A DNA stretch of 64,000 nucleotides, taken from positions 124,001-188,000 of the forward strand of contig CANMFP010000003.1 in assembly GCA_947497265.1 (NCBI GenBank). Direction: 5' to 3'. Each line of letters opens with the position of its first letter. Within the stretch, counting starts at the first letter, position 1. The notes under the pieces are model-generated. The model was not told where the DNA came from, did not search any database, and saw only the letters and a program-made list of their open reading frames with translations. Made by a program: the position numbers and the translations under genes. This stretch comes from an uncultured Isoptericola sp. GTDB taxonomy: Bacteria > Actinomycetota > Actinomycetes > Actinomycetales > Cellulomonadaceae. Shown piece by piece: positions 16,481 through 24,458 of this stretch.

Positions 16481-17574
16481 GGCGCGTCGATCCTCTCGGG
16501 TTCCTGGGGGTGTCGGCGCCACCGGAACACGCCGTTGCCGGACAGCCAGAACGCCGCCGGCAGGAAGCTCACGACCGCACAGGCCACGAGCAGCCACCGG
16601 TCCACGGGGTCGACGCCGGGCGGGGTCGGCAGCAGCGCCGTGGCGAGCAGCATGCTCGACCCGATGAGCACGAAGTTCCGGTAGACGAAGAAGTCGCTCA
16701 TCTTCCTCATGAAGTACGTGTGGTCACGCCACCGCCGCATGAACCGGAACGTCTCGACGGCGTGGAGGATCGCGGCGGGGAGCGCCACCAGGTAGAGCGG
16801 CCGGTCCACGGCCAGCCCGCACAGGAGCCCGACGACGACGATCGCCGTGACCCACGGGACGCGCGCGGCGTACTCCCTGCCGTACCGGACGACGAGAGTC
16901 CGCTTGCCGCCGGCCGCGTCCTCCTCCAGGTCCAGCATCTCCTGCACGTGGAGGCTGCCGAACCAGATGACCCCCAGGACGACGGAGACAGCGACCACCT
17001 GGAGGTCGAGGGAGGCGACCAGGTTCCAGCTGCCCGTGTCCGTGACGTCGGCGCCGGAGCCCAGCCGCAGCGCGAGGTAGGCCGAGCACACGAGGACGGG
17101 GCCGAACGCGACGAAGTTCGCCAGCTCGCCCAAGCCGTTGTACGACAGCTTGACGACGGCGTTGTACCCGAAGAGGAAGAAGAACCCCACCGCGACGCAG
17201 AGCAGGAACCGCCAGCCGACCTGGCTGATGATGACTCCCAGCAGGACCGCGTAGACGACCAGCAACGTCCAGAAGAACCGGCGCACCGACTCCATCCGCA
17301 GCCGCCGGCCCGTCAGGACGCCGCTCCCTCCCGAGAAGAGCGTCCGAGGGTCGGACGACTCCGCCGGGAACTCGTTGCGGTAGTGCTGGAAGTCCTTGAT
17401 CTCGTCCCACACCTCCATGAAGGCGTGCGAGGTGAAGGCGGCCGCGACGACGACCGCGGCGAGCCATGGCTTGCTGTAACCCTCCGACCACGCCTGGAAG
17501 ATGCCGGCCGTCGCGGCCAGCGTGCTCGCGATCGTCCAGTGCGGGCGGATCAGCCTGAAGTACGCCGAGCTCAT
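16477..17574 (-). CDS. UbiA-family aromatic/polyketide prenyltransferase
   Basis: 365 residues with eight or nine membrane segments. Two acidic motifs of the family are present: E-V-W-D-E-I-K-D (Asp57, Asp61) and M-L-D-L-E-E-D (Asp215 to Asp219). UbiA enzymes transfer a prenyl group from an allylic diphosphate to an aromatic or related acceptor in the membrane. The donor probably comes from the diphosphate synthase of the same operon and the acceptor from the polyketide operon. It overlaps both neighbours by four bases. Confidence 0.88.
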   Translation of the reverse strand: MSSAYFRLIRPHWTIASTLAATAGIFQAWSEGYSKPWLAAVVVAAAFTSHAFMEVWDEIKDFQHYRNEFPAESSDPRTLFSGGSGVLTGRRLRMESVRRFFWTLLVVYAVLLGVIISQVGWRFLLCVAVGFFFLFGYNAVVKLSYNGLGELANFVAFGPVLVCSAYLALRLGSGADVTDTGSWNLVASLDLQVVAVSVVLGVIWFGSLHVQEMLDLEEDAAGGKRTLVVRYGREYAARVPWVTAIVVVGLLCGLAVDRPLYLVALPAAILHAVETFRFMRRWRDHTYFMRKMSDFFVYRNFVLIGSSMLLATALLPTPPGVDPVDRWLLVACAVVSFLPAAFWLSGNGVFRWRRHPQEPERIDAP

Positions 17575-18455
17575 GGCGCCGTCCCCTCCTCGGAGAATGC
17601 CTGTGCCAGCACGAAGATCTCCGCGGGGCCGGCCACGACCTCCGGGCGCTCGCAGCCGGAGGCCACCAGGATGCGACGCACCTGGTCGGCGAGCGCCGTC
17701 GGACGCTGCTCGTCGAACCGCCCCGAGTCCGGGTCGTACATCCCGTGGACCTCACCGCCCGGCGCCTCGTCGCACACGTACCCGTTCGGCACGGAGTAGA
17801 CGAGCGTGCCGCCTGGACGCACCATGCGACGGGACTTCCGGACGAACTCGCCGACGTCCACGGAGGTGCTGTTGACCGTCCGCAGGGCGAAGAACAGGTC
17901 GAACGCGCCGGCCGGACCGTCCCAGCCCTCGAACGTGCTGTTCGTGCAGCGGACGGCGTCGTAGTCGTGCAGATGGGTCCCGGCGGCCGACAGCGCGCGC
18001 GTGCTCACGTCGACCAGGTGGAGCTCGACGCGGGGGTCGGGGACCAGCATCCGCACCTCGCGGGCGTCGTTCACGCCGACTCCCAGCGCCGAGCGCACGC
18101 CGACGCGCGGCAGCCGGTCCCGGATCGGTGCGGACCACGTCGTCGGATAGAGGTCGCGCAGGTCGTTGACCTCGTCCCAGCGTCCGTACTTGTCGTCGTA
18201 GGCGCCCCGGAGTGCCGAGAAGACCGTCGCGGCGAACGTCTCCAGCCCTGCACGCCGACCGGTCCGGCGCCAGGCCGCCTCCAGCGCGGCGTCCGAGCGG
18301 GCGTCTCGCGGGTGGAGGTCGGCGGGGTCGATCGGCCCGACCGACCCGCTCAGCCTGCTCCGGAAGGCCTCGACGATGCTCAGCTCGCGGTGCGGTCGCG
18401 CGGGCGCTGGACCCGCCGCCGCGGCCACCGCCGTCGGCTGCCCTGCCGCGGTCAT
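17571..18455 (-). CDS. class I SAM-dependent methyltransferase-like protein
   Basis: 294 residues from an ATG at 18455; a GTG at 18491 preceded by AAGGA would add 12 residues and is an alternative. A Rossmann core is visible: A-L-G-V-G-V-N-D (motif I position), VELHLVDVS, a central FDLFFALRTVNS and the later MVRPGGTLVYSVP. The long N-terminal part is mostly helical. It is the first gene of the terpenoid operon, about 66 bases behind a predicted promoter. The methyl acceptor is unknown. Confidence 0.7.
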   Translation of the reverse strand: MTAAGQPTAVAAAAGPAPARPHRELSIVEAFRSRLSGSVGPIDPADLHPRDARSDAALEAAWRRTGRRAGLETFAATVFSALRGAYDDKYGRWDEVNDLRDLYPTTWSAPIRDRLPRVGVRSALGVGVNDAREVRMLVPDPRVELHLVDVSTRALSAAGTHLHDYDAVRCTNSTFEGWDGPAGAFDLFFALRTVNSTSVDVGEFVRKSRRMVRPGGTLVYSVPNGYVCDEAPGGEVHGMYDPDSGRFDEQRPTALADQVRRILVASGCERPEVVAGPAEIFVLAQAFSEEGTAP

Positions 18456-18521
18456 CGTCGACCCGCGCAACACGTGGCGATCATGGCGCACCGTCCTTGT
18501 CTCCGATCGAGTCCTGGCGGG

Positions 18522-18608
18522 AGTCTTCAGCAGCGGAGTCGGCGGCCAAAGGCTTTCGGCATGAACATGCAAGGGCCGGCGTCGACACCTTCCCGGGTGG
18601 CAGCAACC
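18522..18608 (-). promoter_or_regulatory. promoter and operator of the terpenoid operon
   Basis: On the minus strand: GGTTGCTGCCA (18608 to 18598), the perfect palindrome GCATGTTCATGC (18570 to 18559), a -35-like TTTGGC (18550 to 18545), a 17-base spacer and a -10-like AAGACT (18527 to 18522). The spacing between -10, -35 and palindrome is identical to that before the polyketide operon at 12468 to 12555, and the upstream box differs by one base. The rest of 18456 to 18712 shows no other clear element except possibly the start region of the divergent GNAT gene. Confidence 0.68.
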
Positions 18609-18712
18609 AGACACGGTGCCCGGCCCGGCCCGGGCACCCACGCGCCGCTGGTGCTCCGTGCGGGCCGCGCCCACCGGGTCGGCGCGCCCGCCCCGGGTTA
18701 AAGTGCCTCACC

Positions 18713-19282
18713 GTGACTAAGGTGACCGCCCCGCTCCCTGCTCCCCTGCCCATCAGGACGAGCCGGCTCACGCTGCGCGCGTACCGCGACGACGACCTCG
18801 GGCCGCTGCTGGACTACTACGCCGACCCGGAGGTCGCGCGGTTCCTCCTCGAGGAGCCGTGGACCCGCGAGCATGCCGAGACCCAGCTCGCCCTGCGTCA
18901 GCAGCGCACCGGCGTCGACGGTCCCTCGTCGGCGCTGGCCCTGGTCGTCGAGCACGAGGGAACGGTGATCGGCGACGTCGCCCTGTGGACGACGGGAGAC
19001 ACCATGTCGCGCGGGGAGGTCGGCTGGGCCTTCAACCCGGCGTTCGGCGGCCGAGGCTTCGCGACGGAGGCGCTGCGCTCCCTGCTCGGCGTGGCGTTCG
19101 ACCGGTACCGGATGCACCGCGTGGTGGCCCAGCTCGACGCGCGCAACGAGCCGTCGGCCCGGCTCTGCGCCCGGGTGGGGATGCAGCGCGAGGGTCACCT
19201 GCGGGCGGACTGGTGGTCCAAGGGTGAGTGGACCGACACCCTGGTCTACGGGCTCCTCCAGCAGGAGTGGCAGCGACCCTGA
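18713..19282 (+). CDS. GNAT-family N-acetyltransferase (RimJ/RimL type)
   Basis: 189 residues from a GTG. R-T-S-R-L-T-L-R-A-Y at the start, the acetyl-CoA loop F-G-G-R-G-F-A-T-E-A and NEPSARLCARVGM near the C-terminus are standard for Acetyltransf_3 proteins of the RimJ/RimL group, which acetylate N-termini of proteins or small amines. It is transcribed away from the biosynthetic cluster and is probably not part of it. Confidence 0.85.
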   Translation: MTKVTAPLPAPLPIRTSRLTLRAYRDDDLGPLLDYYADPEVARFLLEEPWTREHAETQLALRQQRTGVDGPSSALALVVEHEGTVIGDVALWTTGDTMSRGEVGWAFNPAFGGRGFATEALRSLLGVAFDRYRMHRVVAQLDARNEPSARLCARVGMQREGHLRADWWSKGEWTDTLVYGLLQQEWQRP

Positions 19283-19294
19283 GGGTCGCGTGAC

Positions 19295-20377
19295 TCAGGC
19301 GGAGTCGCGCACCACGAGCGAGGTCGGCAGGGTGACGGCGGACGGCTCCTCGCCCTCGACGACGCGCAGCAGGAGCCGCACCATCTCGGCACTGATCCGC
19401 TCGTAGGGCTGGCGCATGGTCGTCAGCGCCGGGTGGAGCTGGGCGGCCACCCCGTTGTCGTCGAACCCGGCCACCGCGACGTCGTCGGGCACCGTACGCC
19501 CCGCCGTCTGCGCGGCGGTCAGCGCGCCCGCGGCCATGAGGTCGCTGTGGACGAACACGGCGTCGACGTCCGGGTGCTCGGCCAGGAGCCGCGCCATGCC
19601 GAGCCGACCGCTCTCGCGCGAGTAGTCGCCGTGGACCACGAGCCCCTCGTCGAACCGCTCCCCCAGCGCCTCGCGGTAGCCCTGCAGGCGCAGGACACCG
19701 CCGGGCGTGTCCAGGGGGCCGGTGATGGTGGCGATGCGGCGGCGCCCGGAGGCCATGAGGTGCTTGGTCATCGCGCGACCGCCGGAGAGGTCGTCGGCCG
19801 CGACGTACGCCACCTTGTCCTCGTAGCCGAGGGGGACACCGCACGCCACCGTCGGGATGCCGAGGTCCAGGAGCTCGGCCAGCATCGGGTTGCCCGCGTG
19901 GGAGCTGATGAGCAGGACGCCGTCCACGTGCCCCGCCTCGACGTAGTGCGCCACCCGGCGGCGCTCCTCGGCGGTGCCGGCGACGAGCAGGACCATGGGC
20001 ATCTCGCGCGCGGCGGCCGCCTGGGTGGCGCCGCGCAGCAGCAGGGAGAAGTTGGGGTCCTCGAAGAGCAGGTGCTGCGGCTCCGTCAGGAGGAACGCGA
20101 TCGAGTTGGAACGGCCTGTGACCAGCGACCGGGCGTGCTCGTTGGCGCGGTAGCCGGTGCGCTTGATGGCGGCGTCGACGGCGGTGCGTGCCTCGGGCGA
20201 GACCCAGTGGCCGCCGTTGATCACGCGCGAGACGGTCCCGCGCGACACACCGGCGACGGCGGCGACGTCACGGATCGTCGGCCGCTTCGGGGTCTTACGG
20301 GCTCGGCGTGCGGTGGACGACGGCGGAGCCTGCGCGGGAGCGGGGGCCTCGGCGTCGCCGGTGGTCGGGCCTTCCAT
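19295..20377 (-). CDS. LacI-family transcriptional repressor
   Basis: 360 residues. After a disordered 30-residue N-terminus comes the helix-turn-helix T-I-R-D-V-A-A-V-A-G-V-S-R-G-T-V-S-R and the hinge, then a periplasmic-binding-protein-like sensor domain ending in a usual V-A-V-A-G-F-D-D motif. The sensor suggests a sugar or similar small ligand. It is divergent from an MFS exporter, with a LacI-type operator in between, so it probably represses both. Confidence 0.92.
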   Translation of the reverse strand: MEGPTTGDAEAPAPAQAPPSSTARRARKTPKRPTIRDVAAVAGVSRGTVSRVINGGHWVSPEARTAVDAAIKRTGYRANEHARSLVTGRSNSIAFLLTEPQHLLFEDPNFSLLLRGATQAAAAREMPMVLLVAGTAEERRRVAHYVEAGHVDGVLLISSHAGNPMLAELLDLGIPTVACGVPLGYEDKVAYVAADDLSGGRAMTKHLMASGRRRIATITGPLDTPGGVLRLQGYREALGERFDEGLVVHGDYSRESGRLGMARLLAEHPDVDAVFVHSDLMAAGALTAAQTAGRTVPDDVAVAGFDDNGVAAQLHPALTTMRQPYERISAEMVRLLLRVVEGEEPSAVTLPTSLVVRDSA

Positions 20378-20399
20378 GGTCGACGAGTCTAGCCCGGTG

Positions 20400-20419
20400 G
20401 GCTGTGAACGATCACAGCC
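20400..20419. promoter_or_regulatory. LacI-family operator
   Basis: A perfect inverted repeat, GGCTGTGA-ACGA-TCACAGCC. Its core TGTGAaCGaTCACA has the central CG and half-sites of LacI-family operators. It lies in the short divergent region between the repressor start (20377) and the MFS start (20479), so autoregulation and control of the exporter are both likely. Confidence 0.75.
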
Positions 20420-20478
20420 AGCCCTTCGCTGCTCTGATGGGTCCGAATTCGCTCGACCTCCGCCGTAGAATCGTTTCG

Positions 20479-21705
20479 ATGACCACCGCCGGCCCCGCCG
20501 TCGACCCCCGCCGCGCCACCATCATCCTGGTCGCGCTGGCCTCGTCGACGTTCCTCTTCGTGACCGTGGAGTCGCTGCCCTCGGGGCTGCTGACCCTCAT
20601 GGCACCCGACCTCGGCCGCCCGACCTCCCAGATCGGGCTCCTGGTCACCGCCTACGCGCTCGTGGTGCTGGTCAGCTCGGTGCCGCTCGCGCACGTCACC
20701 CGCGCCGTGCCCCGCCGGTGGGTCCTGGCGGGCTGCGCGGGCGTCGCCGCCGTGGCCACGCTCTGGGCCGCGCTGACGCCGTCATACGAGCAGCTCGTCA
20801 TCGCCCGCGTGGTCACCGCGCTCGCGCAGGCGCTGTTCTGGGTGGCCGTCGTGCCCGCCACCGCCGGCCTGTTCCCGGCCGGCGTGCGCGGCAAGGCCAT
20901 GGCCCGCCTCGCGATCGGCAACTCGCTCGCACCCGTGCTGGGCGTGCCGGCGGGGACCTGGCTCGGCGAGCTCACGTCGTGGCGGACCACGTTCGTCGCC
21001 GTCGCGGTGCTGTCCACGATCATCACCGTGATCGTCATCGTCATGTTCCCCTCCGTGGCGCCGTCGGCCAGCGGCGCGAGCGAGTCCCCCTTCCCGTCGG
21101 GGCGGCGGTTCGGATTCCTCATGGTCACCACCGTGCTGGTCGTGACCGGGGCGTTCGGCGTGATCACGTTCGTCACCCAGTACCTGCAGGACGTCGCGGG
21201 ATACACGCAGTCCGACATCCCCGCCCTGCTCCTGCTGCAGGGCGGAGCGGGCGTGGCGGGCGCCGTCGTCGTCGGCAGGTTCCTCGACAAGCGACCCGTG
21301 GGCGCGTACCTCGTCGGCGCGACCGTGCTGGTCGTCGCGCTGGTCGGCCTGTGGGCCGCCGGGACGTCCCCGGTGGGCGCCGTGGTGTGCCTGGCCCTCT
21401 TCGGGTTCGCGTTCTCCACCGTGCCACCCGTGCTGTCGCACCGCGTGCTGCTGGTCTCGCCGCGCGGCACCAACATGGGTCAGGCGATCTCGTCGTCGCT
21501 GTTCAACCTGGGGATCGCGGCCGGTTCGGGGCTCGGGGCGCTGCTCGTGTCGATGGTCGACGTGCGTGCCGTGCCCCTCGTCAGCGCGGGCGTGGTCCTG
21601 CTGGCGCTCGCCGTCGCCCTGATCGAGGAACGGGTGTGCGAGCCGCTCGACTCCGTGGCCCGGCGGGCCGTCGGCGAGGTCGTGGAAGAGGAGTACCCGG
21701 CGTAG
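20479..21705 (+). CDS. MFS exporter (DHA1/AraJ type)
   Basis: 408 residues, with about 12 hydrophobic segments. The fifth segment region IGNSLAPVLGVPAGTWLGE resembles the antiporter motif C of drug:proton exporters, and a basic loop after the second segment (V-T-R-A-V-P-R-R-W) fits motif A. The best match in type is AraJ/Cmx-like sugar or drug efflux. The ATG lies about 60 bases downstream of the operator. The exported compound is unknown. Confidence 0.85.
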   Translation: MTTAGPAVDPRRATIILVALASSTFLFVTVESLPSGLLTLMAPDLGRPTSQIGLLVTAYALVVLVSSVPLAHVTRAVPRRWVLAGCAGVAAVATLWAALTPSYEQLVIARVVTALAQALFWVAVVPATAGLFPAGVRGKAMARLAIGNSLAPVLGVPAGTWLGELTSWRTTFVAVAVLSTIITVIVIVMFPSVAPSASGASESPFPSGRRFGFLMVTTVLVVTGAFGVITFVTQYLQDVAGYTQSDIPALLLLQGGAGVAGAVVVGRFLDKRPVGAYLVGATVLVVALVGLWAAGTSPVGAVVCLALFGFAFSTVPPVLSHRVLLVSPRGTNMGQAISSSLFNLGIAAGSGLGALLVSMVDVRAVPLVSAGVVLLALAVALIEERVCEPLDSVARRAVGEVVEEEYPA

Positions 21706-21722
21706 GGCTGCATCATGTCCTC

Positions 21723-22139
21723 ATGGACGACGCCGCACGCTGCCCCTGCCTGACCGGCCTCCCCTACGGCGAGTGCTGCGGGCCGCTGCACGCCGGTGCG
21801 CGGCCCGCGGCCACCGCCGAGGCGCTCATGCGGTCGCGGTACTCGGCCTTCGCCGTCGGCGACGCTCCGTACCTCCTGCAGACGTGGCACCCGACGACGC
21901 GGCCGGCCTCCCTGGAGCTGGACCCCGACCAGCAGTGGCGCCGGCTCGACGTCCTGGCCACGCGCGGCGGCGGCCCGTTCGACGACGACGGCGAGGTGGA
22001 GTTCGTCGCGACGTTCCGGTCGGGGGCGGGGTCGAGCGTGCGCGGGCGGCTGCACGAGCGTGGACAGCTGCACGAGGTGAGCCGGTTCGTCCGCGAGGGC
22101 GGCCGCTGGTTCTACGTCGACGGGGACATCGCCGGGTGA
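21723..22139 (+). CDS. YchJ/UPF0225-like protein with SEC-C motif
   Basis: 138 residues. The N-terminal C-P-C-...-Y-G-E-C-C-G-P-L-H is the zinc-binding SEC-C-like motif and A-E-A-L-M-R-S-R-Y-S-A-F is the signature of the YchJ family, followed by the NTF2-like body ending F-V-R-E-G-G-R-W-F-Y-V-D-G. The biochemical role of the family is not established. It follows the MFS gene by 17 bases and may be co-transcribed with it. Confidence 0.9.
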   Translation: MDDAARCPCLTGLPYGECCGPLHAGARPAATAEALMRSRYSAFAVGDAPYLLQTWHPTTRPASLELDPDQQWRRLDVLATRGGGPFDDDGEVEFVATFRSGAGSSVRGRLHERGQLHEVSRFVREGGRWFYVDGDIAG

Positions 22140-22244
22140 AATATCCCACTGCGGGTAGTTCTGTCCATGGACAGCGCCCCACCGCAGGCCCAGGCTCGGT
22201 ACCGTCAGCATCCCGCCACCATCAACTTCAAAGGGGACATCTCT

Positions 22245-24140
22245 GTGACCGACCACCCGCCGCAGCCCGGATCGCCTGCCGACCCGCCCTCGGCGCTGCC
22301 CGCTGACGACACCGCGACCGCAGTGAGCACCACGCCCGCCGAGCCCGCACGCCGGTCCCGCAAGGGCCTCGTGATCGGCGGCTCGATCGCCGCCGGGCTG
22401 CTCGTCCTCGGCGGCGCAGGCGCTGCCGCCTACGCGATGCTCGGCGGCGGCGGTGAACAGCCCGAGGAAGCGCTGCCCGCGTCCACGATCGGCTACGTGC
22501 GCATCGACCTCGACCCCTCCGCGGAGCAGAAGATCAACCTGCTGCGCCTCGCGGACCGGCTGCCGGACCTCAGCGAGGACCTCGGCATCGAGATCACCGA
22601 GGACTCGGACCTCAAGCAGGTCCTCGCCGAGGCGATCACGACCAGCGGCGAGTGCGAGATCGACTACGAGGCCGACGTCGCGCCCTGGATCGGTGAGCGC
22701 GCGGCGCTCGCCGCCGTCCCGGGCGACGACGGCGAGCCGCACCCGGTCGGGGTGCTGGCTGTCACGGACGAGGACGCCGCCCGCACCGCGATCGAGTCCG
22801 GCCTGGGCTGCGGCGAGACGGTCGACGCGGCGCAGGTCGCCTTCACCTCGGGGTACGCGATCATCACCGACGGCACGGCGACGGCCGCAGCCGACGTCGT
22901 GGCCGACGCCGAGGAGAGCTCGCTCGCGGACGACGAGTCCTTCGGCGCGGACATGGAGGCGCTCGGCGACGCGGGGCTCGTGTCGTTCTGGGCCGACGCC
23001 CAGAGCGCCCTCGACTGGTCGCTCGAGAGCGCCGGCGAGCTCCCCGACGACGCGCTGACCGAGGAGTACCTCGCCGAGCTGGACGGCTACACCACGATGG
23101 CCGGTGCCCTGCGGGCGAACGCCGACGGGATCGAGCTGGAGTTCCTCACGGCCGGTGACGAGGAGCTCCTCGCCCCGTACCAGACGTCCGGCACCTCCGT
23201 GGCGGCCGCTCTGCCGGAGACGACGCTGGTCGCCGTCGCCGGCTCGACGGCGCCCGACGCCATCGACGACGCGTGGGAGCAGTTCCGCGAGCTGTACGAC
23301 TCGATGAGCCCCGCGCTCGGCGGGGGCGCGCTGATGTCGAGCACCGGCACCGGCATCACCTCGCCGAGAGCAGGGCTGGACACCGACGTCGACCCGATGG
23401 CCGACTACTGCCGGGACGCTGCCGAGAGCAGCCTCGGGATCACCGGTGACGACCTCTCCGCCGAGGACCAGATGATGATGGACGCCTTCATGGACGCGTG
23501 CACGGGGGCCTCGGCCGAGGAGGAGCCGACGACGATCGCGGACGACCCCTGGGGCGGGACGGACCAGGGCGGGATGGGCCAGGGCGGGATGGCGCCGCCG
23601 GACCTCGACGGCATGGTCGCGCTGCTCGCCGACGAGTACGACATCCACCTGCCCGACGACCTCACGACGCTCGCCGGCGAGCAGGTCGCCGTCGCCGTCG
23701 ACTCGCGCGGACTGGAGTCGCTCGACACCGTCCAGACCATGGCCGACGTCTCCGTGGGCGTCCGCACCGTGGGCGACACGGACGCGCTGCAGGACCTCGC
23801 CGGCCGGATCGACAGCCTGCTCGTCGAGGCCGGTCAGGACTCGCTCGCGACCTCCCCCGCCGACGACGGGTTCGTGTTCGCGACGAACGACGCGTACGCC
23901 ACCGAGCTGGCCGGCGACGGCGGACTCGGCTCGACCGACGCCTACCGCAGCGTCGTGGCGGACGACGAGGTCAGCAGCGTGCTGTTCGTCGACCTCGACC
24001 AGCTCACCGAGGTGCTGCGGCCCGCTCTCGAGGCGGAGCCGACGAGCCTGGCCTACCTCGAGCCGCTGCGCGCGGTGGGGATGACCGGCAGCGCCGACGA
24101 CACGTACGTGACGGCGACGCTGCGCCTCAGCTTCGACTGA
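22245..24140 (+). CDS. DUF3352 membrane-anchored protein
   Basis: 631 residues from a GTG preceded by AAAGGGGA; an in-frame ATG at 22167 is less likely because it lacks a good binding site. The first 40 residues are proline- and alanine-rich and cytoplasmic, then one membrane helix (GLVIGGSIAAGLLVLGGAGAAAYAML) and a large acidic extracellular part typical of actinobacterial DUF3352 proteins. A low-complexity insert rich in Gly/Met/Gln (GGMGQGGM) lies near residues 440 to 455. Function unknown. A strong hairpin terminator follows the stop. Confidence 0.8.
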   Translation: MTDHPPQPGSPADPPSALPADDTATAVSTTPAEPARRSRKGLVIGGSIAAGLLVLGGAGAAAYAMLGGGGEQPEEALPASTIGYVRIDLDPSAEQKINLLRLADRLPDLSEDLGIEITEDSDLKQVLAEAITTSGECEIDYEADVAPWIGERAALAAVPGDDGEPHPVGVLAVTDEDAARTAIESGLGCGETVDAAQVAFTSGYAIITDGTATAAADVVADAEESSLADDESFGADMEALGDAGLVSFWADAQSALDWSLESAGELPDDALTEEYLAELDGYTTMAGALRANADGIELEFLTAGDEELLAPYQTSGTSVAAALPETTLVAVAGSTAPDAIDDAWEQFRELYDSMSPALGGGALMSSTGTGITSPRAGLDTDVDPMADYCRDAAESSLGITGDDLSAEDQMMMDAFMDACTGASAEEEPTTIADDPWGGTDQGGMGQGGMAPPDLDGMVALLADEYDIHLPDDLTTLAGEQVAVAVDSRGLESLDTVQTMADVSVGVRTVGDTDALQDLAGRIDSLLVEAGQDSLATSPADDGFVFATNDAYATELAGDGGLGSTDAYRSVVADDEVSSVLFVDLDQLTEVLRPALEAEPTSLAYLEPLRAVGMTGSADDTYVTATLRLSFD

Positions 24141-24171
24141 CGTCGGACGTGTGACCGCCCAGTGGGGCGTG

Positions 24172-24214
24172 ACGGCCGTGGAGCGGGCCCCGAGTGGGGC
24201 CGCTCCACGGCCGT
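24172..24214 (+). terminator. strong hairpin terminator
   Basis: A 43-base hairpin: the arms ACGGCCGTGGAGCGG and CCGCTCCACGGCCGT pair perfectly over 15 bases, with an inner CCCC/GGGG pairing, a bulged G and a GAGT loop. It sits 31 bases after the DUF3352 stop. Only a weak T-rich tail follows. The rest of the 318-base gap up to 24458 shows nothing else that can be supported. Confidence 0.75.
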
Positions 24215-24458
24215 TCTGCTGCGTGCACCAGCGCTGGACGTCATGCGGTAGATCGGCGAAAGTCGCGTTGCAGAATGGCGAGCCGAGGACTGCAGACCGG
24301 CGAGAACCTCGATGAACTGCGGGTTCGCCAGCCCACAGCACGACCACCGCTCCGCGGCGACCGTCTCGGCCAGAGACGCTCACCGTCTCGCAAGATCCGC
24401 GGTAAACACATCCTCGCGCTCCCTGTCATGCCCTCTGGCGCTGAGGGACACTGACCTC

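Noticed and set aside
1-18608. Aryl-polyene or ordinary fatty-acid cluster
   Set aside because: Ketosynthase-like proteins and dehydratase would fit, but no ammonia lyase-like or glycosyl/acyltransferase genes of aryl-polyene clusters are seen, and the terpenoid operon is tightly co-regulated.
18713-21705. GNAT, LacI and MFS genes as part of the biosynthetic cluster (self-resistance and regulation)
   Set aside because: They lie on the other side of the terpenoid promoter, and the LacI operator is unlike the palindrome shared by the two operons. Proximity alone is not enough.
21480-24383. 967-codon minus-strand open frame
   Set aside because: It lies antisense to MFS, YchJ-like and DUF3352 genes, which have clear families; the product is arginine/valine-rich without any motif. 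Long antisense frames are expected at this GC content.
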